Source: Adiantum capillus-veneris
Taxonomy: Eukaryota > Streptophyta > Polypodiopsida > Polypodiales > Pteridaceae
NCBI GenBank assembly: GCA_014529385.2
Contig: CM043969.1
Coordinates: 14,129,446-14,193,445 of the forward strand
Reading direction: 5' to 3'
DNA length: 64,000 nucleotides
Shown here: one piece after another, positions 24,561 to 38,739 of the stretch
How positions within the stretch are numbered: position 1 is the first letter of the stretch
Layout: the number at the start of each line of letters is the position of its first letter
Translations under genes and position numbers: made by a program
Notes under the pieces: generated by a model
Seen by the model: the letters and a program-made list of their open reading frames with translations, nothing else
The model's database searches: none
Told to the model about the DNA's origin: nothing

Positions 24561-24998
24561 AATTAATTAGAAAAATTACTCAAAAATTATAGGATAATTT
24601 TCCTAGCTTAATGACTATCTAATGCAACTGTGATAATTACCTCAACTTAATCTAAACTTAATCAATATATTTACCATTAATTCATGGTTAATTTGGCTAA
24701 TTTCAGCCCTAATATAATAGAATAATTAATTATCTTAATATTACTAAGCTTAATTATAATAATCAGCAAAGAATAATTAATTAAGAGAGGTTTTATAAGT
24801 ATACATACACCTAATCTTTGATTTATTAACAAAATAGCTTAATCTAACCTTGTTAATTAAGAAGGATTAGGCTAATTACCGTTTAATTTAATCAATTAGA
24901 GATTAATCTCTAATGATTTTTGCGTAGTGTTCTCTCTAGATGAGAGAGAGAGAGAGTATCAAGGCTCCGAGTCTGTCAAATTATGAAGCAAGGGGTCC
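24561..24998. other. AT-rich sequence downstream of the minus-strand TATA box
   Basis: TTAATTA-rich sequence without open frames. A (GA) tract at 24940-24957 lies about 45 bases downstream of the TATA-like box in the minus direction and would be at or near a transcription start. Confidence 0.4.
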
Positions 24999-25007
24999 TA
25001 TTTATAG
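24999..25007 (-). promoter_or_regulatory. TATA box-like sequence
   Basis: Minus strand CTATAAATA. It points toward the tandem array and the exon at 23085-22924. Promoter function is inferred from sequence only. Confidence 0.35.
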
Positions 25008-25472
25008 TTTTCTGGCACTCACAAGCTCTCACAGGCTGTAAAAGGCAGTTGCTTGAAGTTCAAGCAGCCCCCAGCAAGTCAAAAAATGCCCCCTGCTGCT
25101 AAATGAGTTCCTGGCAGGTCAGTGATGACCCTCCCATTACCTGCCAGCTTTTAAAATATCAATTCTGCTATATTTTGACCTATTTTTGCTTAATTGGTAA
25201 ATATCTTGTAAATATCTAGGAGGACTTTAATAAAGTCTATGCTTAAATGATTACTGCAACCCTTCAATTTTACCTATTTTACTCAATTCACAGTGTAAAC
25301 TTCCATGGGTCATAACTATGCCAGTTTTTATCGGAATTCAATTCTGAAAATTTCTAGCCCGGGGTTTATTGTGCTTAAGATTCCAAAAATACCAATATTT
25401 GCCATGGTCGGACAATTCTTCATTGCTTTTTCAATAATCATATCAGTTTGATTAAGCTTTATACAACCTTTA

Positions 25473-26067
25473 GGTTTCAAAAACTGGACACCTTACATCC
25501 AATGAGCCTAAGGGGAAGGACAATGTCCAAAAGTCTCATCGGGGCAACTCCAACAAAGCTAAAGAGAAGGGACTTTATAAAGGCAAAATTAAACTCTCTC
25601 CTAAAGAGCTTGAGTGTTATCGCAAGGATAACCGATGTTTCAAGTGCGGCAAACAAGGGCACGCGTATCGCACTTGTCCCCAAAATAACAACGGCCATGA
25701 TCCTCCTAGAGCTACCTTGGTCGAAATCCAAGAGGAGGAAACTCACCACAAAGGATCTCCTCTATGCCATGCTTGGGGAAAGGTAAGAGAACATTATGCA
25801 TTTATTCTCCTTGACCCCGGTTCTACTCATAATTTTATATCTATAGAGTTGGCCACCAAGCTAGGCATACAAACCTATGAGATGGGAGATGTCCTACCCG
25901 CGAACGGTGCTTTCAAGGGGCAAGAAGCTTCAGTCACTCCCTTAATCGGGAAATTGAGGCTCCATGTCCAAAGCTATGTGGACAAAGAGGACTTCTTTAT
26001 CTCTCCTCTCATGAATGAGGATGTAATCCTAGGGGCACCATGGTTTGAGCATGGCTGCCAATGTTAA
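25473..26067 (+). pseudogene. Gypsy gag C-terminus (zinc knuckle) and aspartic protease
   Basis: After the insertion the frame returns to gag. A canonical CCHC zinc knuckle, CFKCGKQGHAYRTC (C-x2-C-x4-H-x4-C), sits at about 25636-25680 and would bind RNA. The protease follows from about 25795: the active-site loop reads LLDPGSTHNF where most relatives have D-S/T-G, so serine is replaced by proline. The ILG motif is present (VILGAPWFEHG). The frame ends at 26067 by a shift; the next frame overlaps it from 26045. Confidence 0.75.
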
Positions 26068-27822
26068 ATTCCCTAAAAGAAGAATATCCTTTAAGTTCAG
26101 GGAAAAAGATAAATATATAGATGCTAAGGAAATGGGTAACACTATACCCATTGTACATACACAAGCTTTCAACAAGTCAATAAAGAGCTCTATTTCCGTG
26201 TACATGATTTTTGTTAAACACTCTCAAAATGAACCTAATGTTTTAGCAAAAGAAAATATACACAATCAAAAGGAATTAGAGTTATCCAATTTTCTCAAGG
26301 GGTTTCAAGATGTCTTTATTGACGACATCCCTTGTGAGCCTCCTAAACGAGGCAATGATGACCATGCAATTGAACTTCTTCCAGGAAGTTCACCGCCTAA
26401 CAAACCTCCTTATAGAGTTTCTCAAGCTCAACAAGAGGAGATTATGCGGCAAGTGCATGAGTTAGTTGAGAAGGGCATGGTTAGGCCTAGCTCATCTCCA
26501 TTTTGTTCTCCTGTGCTACTAGTGCAAAAGAAAGACGGCACATATCGTACGTGTTTCGACTATAGAGCACTAAATAGAATCACTATCAAAAACAGGTTTC
26601 CCATTCCACGGGTAGAAGACCTATTTGATAAGCTACAAGGCTCCACCTACTTCAGTAGGATTCACCTAAAAAGTGGCTATCATCAAATAAGGGTAGTTGA
26701 TCAAGACATTGTAAAGACCGCATTTTGCACTACGTTTGGTCTTTATAAATACATTTTCATGCCTTTTGGCTTGACCAATGCACCAGCCACATTCAACCGC
26801 TTGATGGAGAAGCTATTCAGGCCTCACCGAACCTTTACTGGAGTGTTATTTGATGATACCATCATCTACTCTAATTCATTAGACGAACACAAGCGACACC
26901 TCCAGGTAATATCCCAAGTTCTAAGAGAGAATAAACTTTATGTTAATCAAAAGAAAAGTTAATTTTTCTTACAAGAGATTCAATATTTAGGTCACATTAT
27001 CTCTCAAGATGGCATCCAAACGGATCCATCAAAGTTAGAGGTAATAAAAGGATGGCCTAAACCAAAGAGTCTTCATGAGTTAAGAAGCTTTATAGGTATG
27101 TGCGCATACTATAGACGCTTCATAGAAAAGTTCTCACTAATAGCAGGACCATCACATGACCTAATAAAGAAAAATGTTAGGTACACATGTCTGCCAAGGA
27201 GAACAATGATTTTGAAAAGATTAAAGAAAAGCTTATCTCTCAACCTGTGCTTACACTATCGGATCTCTCAAATCCATTTGAGGTCCAATGTGATGCTTGT
27301 GGTGATTGCCTTGGAGCTTTTTTGCGTCAAGAAGGGCACGCCATAGACTATGAAAGTCGAAGGCTCGACCTTGTTGAGCAAGCTCTAGGCATTTATGAAA
27401 AGGAACTCCTTGCAGTTCTACATGCCTTAGACTCATGGAAGCACTATTTATTGGGGACTCCTTTCATTCTGCAAATGGATCACCAAAGTCTTAAGTACTT
27501 CATGACACAGACCAAGCTCTCCTACAAACAAACGAGGTGGGCAAATTTTCTTTTGCAATTTCATTTTCATATTGCTCACAATGCTGGCAAGCATAATCAA
27601 GTAGCCGATGCACTCACAAGACAACCGAGAGTAAATGCGGTTTCCATAGCAACTCACAATGATCTATCTTCTATGATAGATGAGTATGCTATGGATCCCG
27701 ATTTTAGAGATGTGATTTCAGCTATTGCACTAGGGAAGAAAGATGAACCATTTACTTTACAAGATGGTTATCTTCTCTATGGCAATAGATATGCATTACT
27801 AGCTCACTATGTGAGAAAGTAA
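26045..27822 (+). pseudogene. Gypsy reverse transcriptase and RNase H
   Basis: Copies the element RNA to DNA. RT blocks in order: NKPPYRVSQAQQEEI, MVRPSSSPFCSPVLLVQKKD, FDYRALNRIT, FDKLQGSTYFSRIHLKSGY, MPFGLTNAPATF, and the catalytic box as LFDDTIIYS, in which both aspartates remain. A TAA at 26960-26962 interrupts the conserved continuation (EIQYLGHIIS), then SFIGMCAYYRRF leads into a one-base frameshift near 27180. RNase H follows (QCDACGDCLGAFLRQ, YEKELLAVLHAL, MDHQSLKYF, VADALTRQP). The frame ends at 27822. At least two disabling changes. Confidence 0.85.
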
Positions 27823-28207
27823 TGTATGAATCTCATGCTCCTCCTTATGCAGGGCATAGAGGGATTCATTCTACCCTAAAGGGGATTGAGACATATCTCT
27901 ATTGGCCTACCATGAAAGCAAACATACAAGAGTATGTTTCTAAATGTGTGGTATGCCAAAAGACGAAGTTTGATAGAGGGAAGCAACTTGGATTGCTTCA
28001 ACCTTTGCCAAACCCTAATTCACCATGGGAGAGCATATCCATGGATTTTATCTTTGGATTGCCTAAGTCTATCCATGGGAATACGGTAATATGGACGATA
28101 GTAGACAGGTTCAATAAACAAGCTCATTTTATACATGTCAAAAAGACTATCAAAGCCCATCAAATGGCAACCCTCTTCATTTCACAAATCTTCAAGTACC
28201 ATGGCTT
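27823..28207 (+). pseudogene. Gypsy integrase, N-terminal and partial catalytic domain
   Basis: The HHCC zinc domain is visible (AGHRGIHSTLKGIE, WPTMKANIQEYV, CVVCQKTKF), then SPWESISMDFIFGLPKS with the first catalytic aspartate, and IVDRFNKQAHFI with the fold around it. The sequence stops after IFKYHGL, so the second aspartate and the glutamate of the DDE triad are missing. What follows (28208-28311) is unrelated to integrase and looks like the 3' end of the internal region, indicating an internal deletion. Confidence 0.8.
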
Positions 28208-28311
28208 GGGATGTGCCAAGGGAGAAAAAGCTAAAATATTGGTTAAGCTAGTAGACCGGCCACAGTAGGGATCCAAAGGAGGGAAAATAGGGATCCAAAG
28301 GGGGGGCCACC

Positions 28312-29350
28312 TGTAAAAGAGCCATGTGCAACAATGGGCTTAAAAGACCCTAAGGTTCAGCCCATTAAGACTTCCAAAATGCTAAGGTTCCAAAATTCAA
28401 AGGTTGTGTCCAAAGGTCCAACATTGGGGGAATTGGATGCTTTGTGTGTGTCCCAAAAGTCTTTGGCAATCCCTACATAGAAGAGGGGTGAGCCTTGCAA
28501 GTAGGGGATGAGAGAGAAACTCACACACACACACATACACAGACAAGCTCCCTTCTCACAAAGGGAATGAGGGACACATGTCAGCTCCCTAGCCCAGATG
28601 CCCACAAGGTGTGCCCAATTCCTATTGGATGGCCTTGGAGGTGGACCAAAGAGAATTAGGCTAGAGTAAATTTAGTTTAATTAATTTAAAAACACTTAAT
28701 AAAAGAACCAATAAGAAATAATCTTTCAAGAAGACTATTGGACAGTCTCCCAAGGAGACCAATGAGCATTCAGCGGCCCAATGGCTTGCCTGATTCCTAT
28801 TGGCCAAGAGGCAAAGGGGTCCAATGAGAGTTTAGTTGAATTAAATAATTACCTAAAGCTCTCACAAAAGGGGAAAGGGGGACACATGTCAAAAGGCTAT
28901 CACTTATACTTCTTAATTACCATTGGCTAAGCCTGGGGAGGTCCAATAGGATGCTAGCAAGAGCAAAAAGCAAGAGGGGTCGACCAAGAGAGAGAGGGGG
29001 CTGATTTTTGCAAGGCATTATCACACACACACACTCACACTAGCTCGTGTGTGAATAAAAGAAGAATCTCTCTCCTTCTCAAGCTGTAATGGAAAGCTTA
29101 TCACCTACTCCAAGCTTGTGAGAAGGAAGGCCTACACCAACAACTCTTGGCTTTGTGATGCAAATCCAACCAAGAGCCAAGCTTCAATGCATGCTCATCT
29201 CCTCTACCATGCTAATTACTAAGCTAAGCTATGCTATTATGAGTGATTATGTGAGGATATGTACATCTTTCTTGTAAGAATACTGCTTCTTCCTCTCAAT
29301 CTACTCTCATACCCCGCTAGCTCTCACCATCTTTGAAGGTGTGTGAGGTC
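28312..29350 (+). repeat. Candidate 3' LTR of the gypsy element
   Basis: Begins TGTAAAAGAGCC directly after a purine-rich run, and holds a polyadenylation-type AATAAA at about 29055. It also holds a cluster of CCAAT and ATTGG boxes (28624-28947). The right end is uncertain; I place it near 29350. No second copy is in the window, so the assignment rests on position and the polypurine tract. 29351-29719 shows nothing recognisable. Confidence 0.45.
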
Positions 29351-29719
29351 TTGGGTCTGAGACCCTGAGGGAATTGATGTTGTGTTTAATAAGTGTTTTG
29401 CGTAGTGCATGAAGTTTCCATCCTCATTGCACTCGCTAGTATTGAAGAAACACAAGAAATTGTATTGTAAAATGTCTCTCTTGATGGGAGAAACCATAAT
29501 ACAAAGCCTTTTGGAGGGGGGACCGGCTCCATACAGATCCTGTCCTCAACTGTTGTCAATTGCTTAATTTCTCTCTCTTTTGAAGTATTTTTCATGCTAT
29601 CTAACTAGGTGTTATGCTTTTAGTTGCTTTCTCCACCCAAGCACTTTTGTTAATCTCATTAGGAATCTATTCTAATGAAATGCTCACTATGTTCATGCTA
29701 TTTTCTGCTACACACAAGT

Positions 29720-31798
29720 TACTAGGCCATTAAATGTTACATGAACTACGTTCTTTTCTTGGTCTGTGCAGTTATTACAAGAAGTTTGTACATAACTTTG
29801 CTTACAAATCTCATTACCTCACTCTCCTATTAAAGAAAAATTATCCTTATGTGTGGTTTGATTTGCAAGAAAGTTTCTTTAATGCACTCAAGATTGCTTT
29901 GATAAATCCACCTAGACCCTTCTTTGTCATAGTCACTGATGCTAGTGGAAAAGGTATCGGTGCCGTCCTTATGAAAGATAACCATCCACTTGCATTTGAA
30001 AGTCATAAAGTTAAACCGTCTGAAACAAAATGTCGTACATATGACAAAGAGTTGAATGTTGTTGTACATGCCTTGAAAATTTGAAAACATTATTTAATGG
30101 GTGTTAATTTAATCATCAAAAATAATCAGCAAAGTATCAAATACTTATTGTCTCAACCCTTAATATTTGATAGAAATATTAAGTGGGTTGCCTTCATTCA
30201 AAGCTTTCAACCCAACATTCAATACCATCATATACCATCATGGTACGGAAAATGTTGTAGCTGATGCTTTGAATCATCAAAGACCCTCTCTCAATAATCC
30301 ATCAATCATTACAAGTACATCATTTGATTCAATGCCTGACACTTATGCACAAGATGATGATTTCAAAACCACATGTTTGCACATGATTGAGAATTCTGTG
30401 CACACATTTTTGGAATACACTATTCAAGAAAACTTTCTTTATTTCAAACAAAAATTATGTGTGACTAAACTTTTCGTACATTAACCATTGAAGAGTTGCA
30501 TAAACCACCCTATGCTGGACATAGAGGATTTGCCGCTACTTTTCAAAACTTATGTCGTAATATCTTTTGGCCTACTATGAAAACTGATGTTAGACACTAT
30601 GCTTCAACTTGTTTGATTTTTCAAAAGATCAAAGCAGTATAACATGTAAGAAATTGGGACTTTTACACCCTCTCCCTATTCCAAAAAACCTTGGGAACAT
30701 ATTTTGATGGATTTGGTTATTGGATTTCCACTCACTGTTCACAAGCATGATATGATTTGGACTGTAATTGACCATTTTTCTAAACAAGCATACTTCATTC
30801 CTTGTAAGAAAACACTACATAGCACATCAAGCTGCACTTCTATTTCTTAAAGCTATCTTTCCACATCATGGTTTGCCTAAATTCATAAAGTTTGATCGAG
30901 ATTCCAAATTGGTAGTGCTTTTTGGACTACTGTTTTTTAAAATCTTGGAACAACACTTGACTTTACTTTTGCATTTCATCTTGAGTCTAATGATCAAACC
31001 AAAGTCACTAATTGCACTATCATTGGCTTGTTAAAAGCTTATGTTTCTTCTTAACCCAAGAAATGGATGATTACCTACATATTCTACAATTTGCATATAA
31101 CAACACCACTTGCACTGCCACAGGTAGATCTCCATTTGATGTTGTATATGGTCATTCTCTACCTACTCCTTCTTCACTTCTTTCTAATGTTGTGCCTCCC
31201 GCTGATGAGTTTACTACTAATTTTCATGATGTTTATGCAAGTGTGCATTTTTTCATTCAACATTCACAAGAACTTTATAATAAGCATGCTAACAAGCACC
31301 GTAAGGCACACCAGTTTAAGGAAGGTGATTATGTTACGCTTCGCATTGAAAACAAAGGATCAAAAGTATTGATATTAAGCTTGTTCCTTGTTTTTACGGT
31401 CCATTCAAAATTTCTGTTGTGATTAATGATGTTTCATTTCATTTAGACTTACCTTCACATTGGCACATTCACAATGCATTCCACATTATTCTTTTAAGAT
31501 CTTTCATAGGACCCCTACGTACACATCACATTTATGAGGATCCACCTTCACTTGTGGACCAAGAAGAACAACTCATTCCTGTACAAATAGTATATCACGA
31601 GACCACCACCACATGCACTGGCATGGTAAAATACTGCTATCTTTTGACCTTTAAAGGCCACCCTAGAGAGGATGCCAAATGGATGCATGAAAAGTTTTTC
31701 CGTAACTTCTCAGACCTTATCCACAGTTTGTATCACTCACAGTCGAAGTGATTCTCTACTAAAAAACTGAGGACAATTGCTATCCCTGGTGGGAGGAA
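29720..31798 (+). pseudogene. Second Ty3-gypsy remnant: RT end, RNase H, integrase and C-terminus
   Basis: Starts in the connection after reverse transcriptase (LHELRSFLGLCSYYKKFV). RNase H follows (VTDASGKGIGAVLMK, YDKELNVVVHALK, stop, KHYLMGV). Integrase is broken by several stops and shifts (PPYAGHRGFAAT, FWPTMKTDV). From 31012 the catalytic end resumes with LHILQFAYNNTTCTATGRSP, YNKHANKHRKAHQFKEGDYV, and the tail HWHIHNAFHI with a chromodomain-like end (YCYLLTFKGHPREDAKW). The element is a different lineage or age from the one at 20529. Ends at a polypurine tract (GGTGGGAGGAA) before the LTR at 31799. Confidence 0.8.
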
Positions 31799-32430
31799 TG
31801 TTACGAGACTGGGCACCCTCTTGTTGTATGTGGTTAATTGCAATTGGATAGCTGGCTTAATGGTTAATTATGTGTTATCTATTTGATTTTACTAATAGTG
31901 AGTGCATGATAATTTGATTTTACTGGGCACCCTCTTGTTGTATGTGGTTAATTGCAATTGGATAGCTGGCTTAATGGTTAATTATGTGTTATCTATTTGA
32001 TTTTACTAATAGTGAGTGCATGATAATTTGTAGATTGAAATTTCAAAAGTTGAGAAAGAGGCGCCCACAAATAATAATCCTCTCGATCGTTTTACTTTTG
32101 CACAATGTTTTAGATCTTTTATCAATAAGCCACTATGGCTGCTTTGTAAGTAGGATAGTGAGAACTCGCCCTAAGAGGGTCATGCAATAAGTAATGTGTT
32201 CCACTCATAACTAAAGTGGGACTAACTATAAAAGAGGGGCCTCCAATTTTTCGCACCAACAAGTAATATCCAATATTAAATACCAAACTCCACAAGAGGT
32301 GCCGTGGAGTTTGGGGCTGCAATTTGTAGGCCTTTCTTGTGTAGATGCCCTAAATTTTCCCTTTCCTCTCTCATATAGTATGATGTGTTATTCTGTGTAC
32401 GTCTACATCTCTTACAATTCCTCTTACACT
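31799..32430 (+). repeat. 3' LTR of the second gypsy remnant, with 114-bp tandem duplication
   Basis: Begins TGTTACGAGACTGGG right after the purine tract. A segment starting TGGGCACCCTCTTG is tandemly repeated at 31810 and 31924 with a period of 114 bp (31803-32030) and hardly any difference, so the duplication is recent. The right end is unclear; TTACA at 32412-32416 or 32424-32428 are possible termini before the (TG)n tract. Confidence 0.6.
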
Positions 32431-32449
32431 CTTTCCTTGTCAATCTCTT

Positions 32450-32451
<2 letters not shown>

Positions 32452-32508
<57 letters not shown>
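32452..32508. repeat. (TG)n microsatellite
   Basis: About 57 bp of TG dinucleotides following the gypsy LTR. Confidence 0.95.
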
Positions 32509-32511
<3 letters not shown>

Positions 32512-32605
32512 CGCGTGTGTGTCATGGGTCATTTTTTTTAGGGTAAAGGAGCAACCATGGACGAGGAGGAAAAAGCAAGGCGTGGAAGTCTTGGAATGAT
32601 GCTTT

Positions 32606-35177
<2,572 letters not shown>

Positions 35178-36687
35178 ATGCAAATTCATGAAATGATAGC
35201 TTATGAAGCATTTCGCACTTTGTGTGTAGTATTTCACTTAGAGAATGAAAAGTCTCATGAACCTTACCAACTAAAGGATGAATTTTTATTGCATGGTTCA
35301 CAACTATACATGACAAAGAATCTGTGTGAGAAGGTTATGTACAAATCATGTGCATCTCCTTATGCAGGGTACCGTGGAATTCCAACCACAACCCGAGCAA
35401 TAGAAACTTATTTCTATTGGTCCTGGTCCACTATGTGACACGATATTCAAAGCTATGTAGAGCAATGCATAGTATGTCAAAAGGCAAGTAGATTGTTGCA
35501 ACCTGTGCCAATCGCACAAGCTCCATGGGAGAGTATTTCTATGGATTTTATCGTTGGCTTGTCAAAGTCCATACATGGAAATATGGGACATTTGGATAGT
35601 GGTTTGTCAATTTAATCAACATGATTATTTTATTCCTATTAAATCACATCACATGGCTACTTTATTCTTTTTTAAAATTTTAAAGTACCATGGTATGCCA
35701 AGTTCCATAGTCTCTAATAGAGATCCACGTATTACAAGTCTCTTTTGGAGGGGACTACTTGAAAAGATGGACACACATTTTGATTTCTCTTTAGCTTATC
35801 ATCCTTAAATAGATGGCCAAAGTGACATCACAAGTTTGACTATTCTTGATCTTTTCAAAAACTATGCTGGTCGGAAGGATCAAGGTAATCAATGGGAGAT
35901 AAAATTACCTTTGCTAGAGTTTTCATACAATAACATGGTGCATACTTCTATAGGCAAGTCTCAATGTGAGATAATTGAAGGCCATCCCAAGCCTCCACCT
36001 ATTTTTAAAATGCATCAAAAGAGATTTGCAATTGATGAAAATGTGCATGAGGTTAAGATAGCTTTTCAAAAGATGAAAAAGGCTATTTAAACATCACAAA
36101 AAAAAGCAAAAAAGAGTTGCTGATAGGCATAAAATACCTTTAGAATTTAAGAAAAAATAATGGGTTTTTCTTAAATTACCTAAGGCCCAATTATCTTAAA
36201 AGATGGGCAAGAACCTAAGGCACAATTATCTCAAAAGATGGGCAAGAAGACAAGGCAAACCCACAATTCCTTAGGTAATTTATTTACCTACCTTAAACTA
36301 CTTAAGGCTCGATTATATCAAAAGATGGGCAAGAACTGACAAGGCAAACCCACAGGACATCAAAAGTTCTATGTTAAACTCATCATTGAGAGGTACTATG
36401 GCTCATTCTAGATTTTGAAAAGAATCAATGTTACAATAGCTTACAGACTCAAGTTTCCTGATCATTGGCATATACATAATGCATTTTATGTGCATCTACT
36501 TAAGCCGTTTAAGGGTACACCTCCAATGGACCCCAGTGAAGAGGATCATCCAAAGTTGGATGAACAAGAGGAGATCCTACACTTTGAGGCTATCCTTAAA
36601 CATGAAAACAACTTTTTAAAAAGTAAAAACATAATATATTTAATTAAGTTTATCAATTATCCTTTTGAATATGCTAAATGGATGTAA
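35178..36687 (+). pseudogene. Third Ty3-gypsy remnant: integrase and C-terminal tail
   Basis: A heavily decayed integrase. Visible blocks are LLHGSQLYMT, ASPYAGYRGIPTT, CIVCQKASR, APWESISMDFIVGLSKS, KYHGMPSSIVSNRDPRI, then LPLLEFSYNNMVHTSIGKS, and in another frame FPDHWHIHNAFYVHLLKPFK and INYPFEYAKWM. Stops and frameshifts occur throughout. Between 36183 and 36345 a motif of about 35 bp ending AAAAGATGGGCAAGAA is repeated three times, an insertion in the former coding sequence. Confidence 0.75.
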
Positions 36688-37883
36688 GAACTCCAAATAA
36701 ACGATTCTCTTCCTTTATTGCAAGACTACAAGTTCCTTCATGGCTTAAATGTATAACTAATATATCGATATACAAAATGTTCAATGATTTAATGAAATTT
36801 TAACTTTTCTCAATGTGCATTGAGTTGTTCTTTGTGTAAACTAATGTTTTCAAGAAATAACTCTTGCGATGATTACAATACCAAAACTCCTTTGGGGCTT
36901 GCCATCTAGGTTAAGAAAAGTATTCTCCTTTAAATGAAGATTCCACATAAAAATGGACTACCTTCCACTTGATCCATGCATCCTTAAGGATGACTATGAT
37001 TTCTAGGGATGGGTATGTCATAAGAATTAAATTTTAATGAATTTTAAGCTTTACCATGGCCTTTCTCTCTCTAGAAATGACTTTAGTAGAGAGAGAAAGC
37101 ACAAGATAGTAAATTTTTGAGGGATGGTGAGGCATGCAAGGAAAGTGCAATCATGCCTAAGTAAGTGCCGAAAGATGAATGCCAATTTATAATTGCATGG
37201 AAAATTCGCCTAAGATTTCACAAGACCTTTACGAGACTCAAAAGGACAAAATACGGCTTACAATGGGTAGGAAGTGGAGGCAAAATGGATAAAAGGGCAT
37301 GTGAATGGGCATGAGGGGCTAGAAAGCTCATATAACCTCTCAAAGATTCCAAAAGAGTTTAAACCTCCACGTTTTATATACCCATGCTTTGGACTCTTCC
37401 ACCTCCTCCTAGAAACTCAAACTTACTATTTCTCCAAAGGGAGAGAAAAAATAGTCTTTATTAAATTGGGCATAAATCCCTCATACAAGGTCAGATTGCA
37501 AGACTTTTCATCAAAATTTAGCTCTTTTCAAGTTCTACAATTTTGTAAAAGAAATTGCTTATTTGGAGGTTACAGACGACATTTGATGGGATTTTTAGAG
37601 ACTGTTTGAAATTTCAAGAGTCTCAACTAGTATTCTCTATACTACTATTCAATGCAGCTTCTTCTTGTCAATGCGTGATCAAACTGAACAGATTGTGGAT
37701 AACGTATACCAATGCATTCAAGCTTTATCTATAGCCAGCCAAGTTTTAACAAAGTCACTGCCATCCAGATAGCAAGAGCGAGATTGCCAAAGAGGGAAGC
37801 AGTCAACCAAGGTTTAGCCAGGGAATTGTCAGCTAGATAAGTGTGTGTGTGTGTGTGTGTGCGTGTGCGTGCACGATGTCATA

Positions 37884-37953
<70 letters not shown>

Positions 37954-38561
37954 ATGAGATTGACACCCCAAAATATGACGGAGTGAGAATGTCCAAATGA
38001 AAGACACTCTTGGTCCTTCAAAACATGCAAGCAAATTTTGGATGGAGTGATGCCAGCGCCACAAAAGTTTTTAGGTGAGTCTTTAAGATTTATTCACTTT
38101 ATTTATGCAATGAGCATTCTTGGAGGCTACATTATTTCTTTTTGTTATGCAAGTTACTTAAGATGCACATCTTTCTAGTAAAAAATGCAATTCCAGGCAT
38201 GAGGGATGATGGAAAAAAGATTCTACAATAGCTAAGGATGGATTATGATCTCAGTTTATGCTTGTGCTAATGATTGCATTCTTTAAGTATGTATACATGG
38301 AGATATTTCCCAATTATGAAGCAGGTAGATATTGAAAAGATCTTCAAGGAAAAAAGTGGAGGAGAAGGTGCTAAGGCATGTTTTGCTTATGCCTTGAACC
38401 AAGTATTTCTTTCAATGCAAATCAATGGTAGCTCTAGCATCATGGCACAATAAGAATTGATCTTGAGATGGCGTGTTAAGGATTCCTATGGATATATGGC
38501 ATGGTAGCACATTGGCAATAAGTGACCAAATTATTCGCAAGATCCACAAAATGTGTGTCTT
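36688..38561. other. Non-coding stretch with (GT)n tract
   Basis: No gene recognised. A (GT)n microsatellite occupies 37841-37862 and 37887-37952, separated by GTGCACGATGTCATAGTC. Nothing else of note. Confidence 0.5.
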
Positions 38562-38695
38562 GGCTTTGGCCATCCTACAAGGTATGGCTAGTTGTCCTTG
38601 TAGACTACAACATTCTAACATGGCTAGCTAGCATGGCTATCCTACAAGGTATGGCTAGTTGTCCTTGTAGACTAAAACATTCTAGCATGGCTAGC
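38562..38695. repeat. 67-bp tandem duplication
   Basis: Two copies, 38562-38628 and 38629-38695, differing at about four positions. Each contains ATCCTACAAGG and CCTTGTAGAC, an inverted pair about 20 bases apart, so each copy could fold into a small hairpin. Confidence 0.8.
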
Positions 38696-38739
38696 CGCAA
38701 TGAAGGGACACTTGTTCTTTAAGCTTGATTGAGTTGCGT

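Larger units (their letters stand above)
21811..25472 (-). mobile_element. 3.66-kb AT-rich insertion of unknown class inside gypsy gag
   Basis: The sequence GGTTTCAA occurs at 21803-21810 and again at 25473-25480, and removing everything between restores continuous gag homology. So an insertion with a duplication of up to 8 bp took place. No terminal inverted repeats, LTR pair or poly-A tail is apparent: ends are TGTAAGATCC on the left and ACAACCTTTA on the right. The contents are oriented to the minus strand: a TATA-box-like CTATAAATA at 25007-24999, a GA tract, a long AT-rich stretch with a 152-bp tandem array, then an ATG-initiated exon (23085-22924) with a splice donor. It could be a long solo LTR with leader, or a non-autonomous element; an 8-bp duplication would suit hAT, but the ends do not. 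Confidence 0.65.
20529..28311 (+). mobile_element. Ty3-gypsy retrotransposon internal region, decayed, split by an insertion
   Basis: Gag, protease, reverse transcriptase, RNase H and part of integrase follow in gypsy order on the plus strand. The element is interrupted at 21811-25472 by a foreign insertion. Integrase breaks off at about 28207, and 28208-28311 looks like the element's own 3' end, with a polypurine-like run (AAAGGGGGGGCCACC) right before the candidate LTR at 28312. The amino-acid sequence of the integrase zinc domain (YAGHRG, WPTMK, CVVCQK) is of the type found in plant chromoviruses, but no chromodomain remains. Confidence 0.8.

Noticed and set aside
21811-25472. hAT transposon, because of the 8-bp duplication
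   Set aside because: No terminal inverted repeats and no hAT transposase; the class is left open.
37833-38064. Histidine/threonine-rich frames
   Set aside because: Translation of the (GT)n/(AC)n microsatellite.
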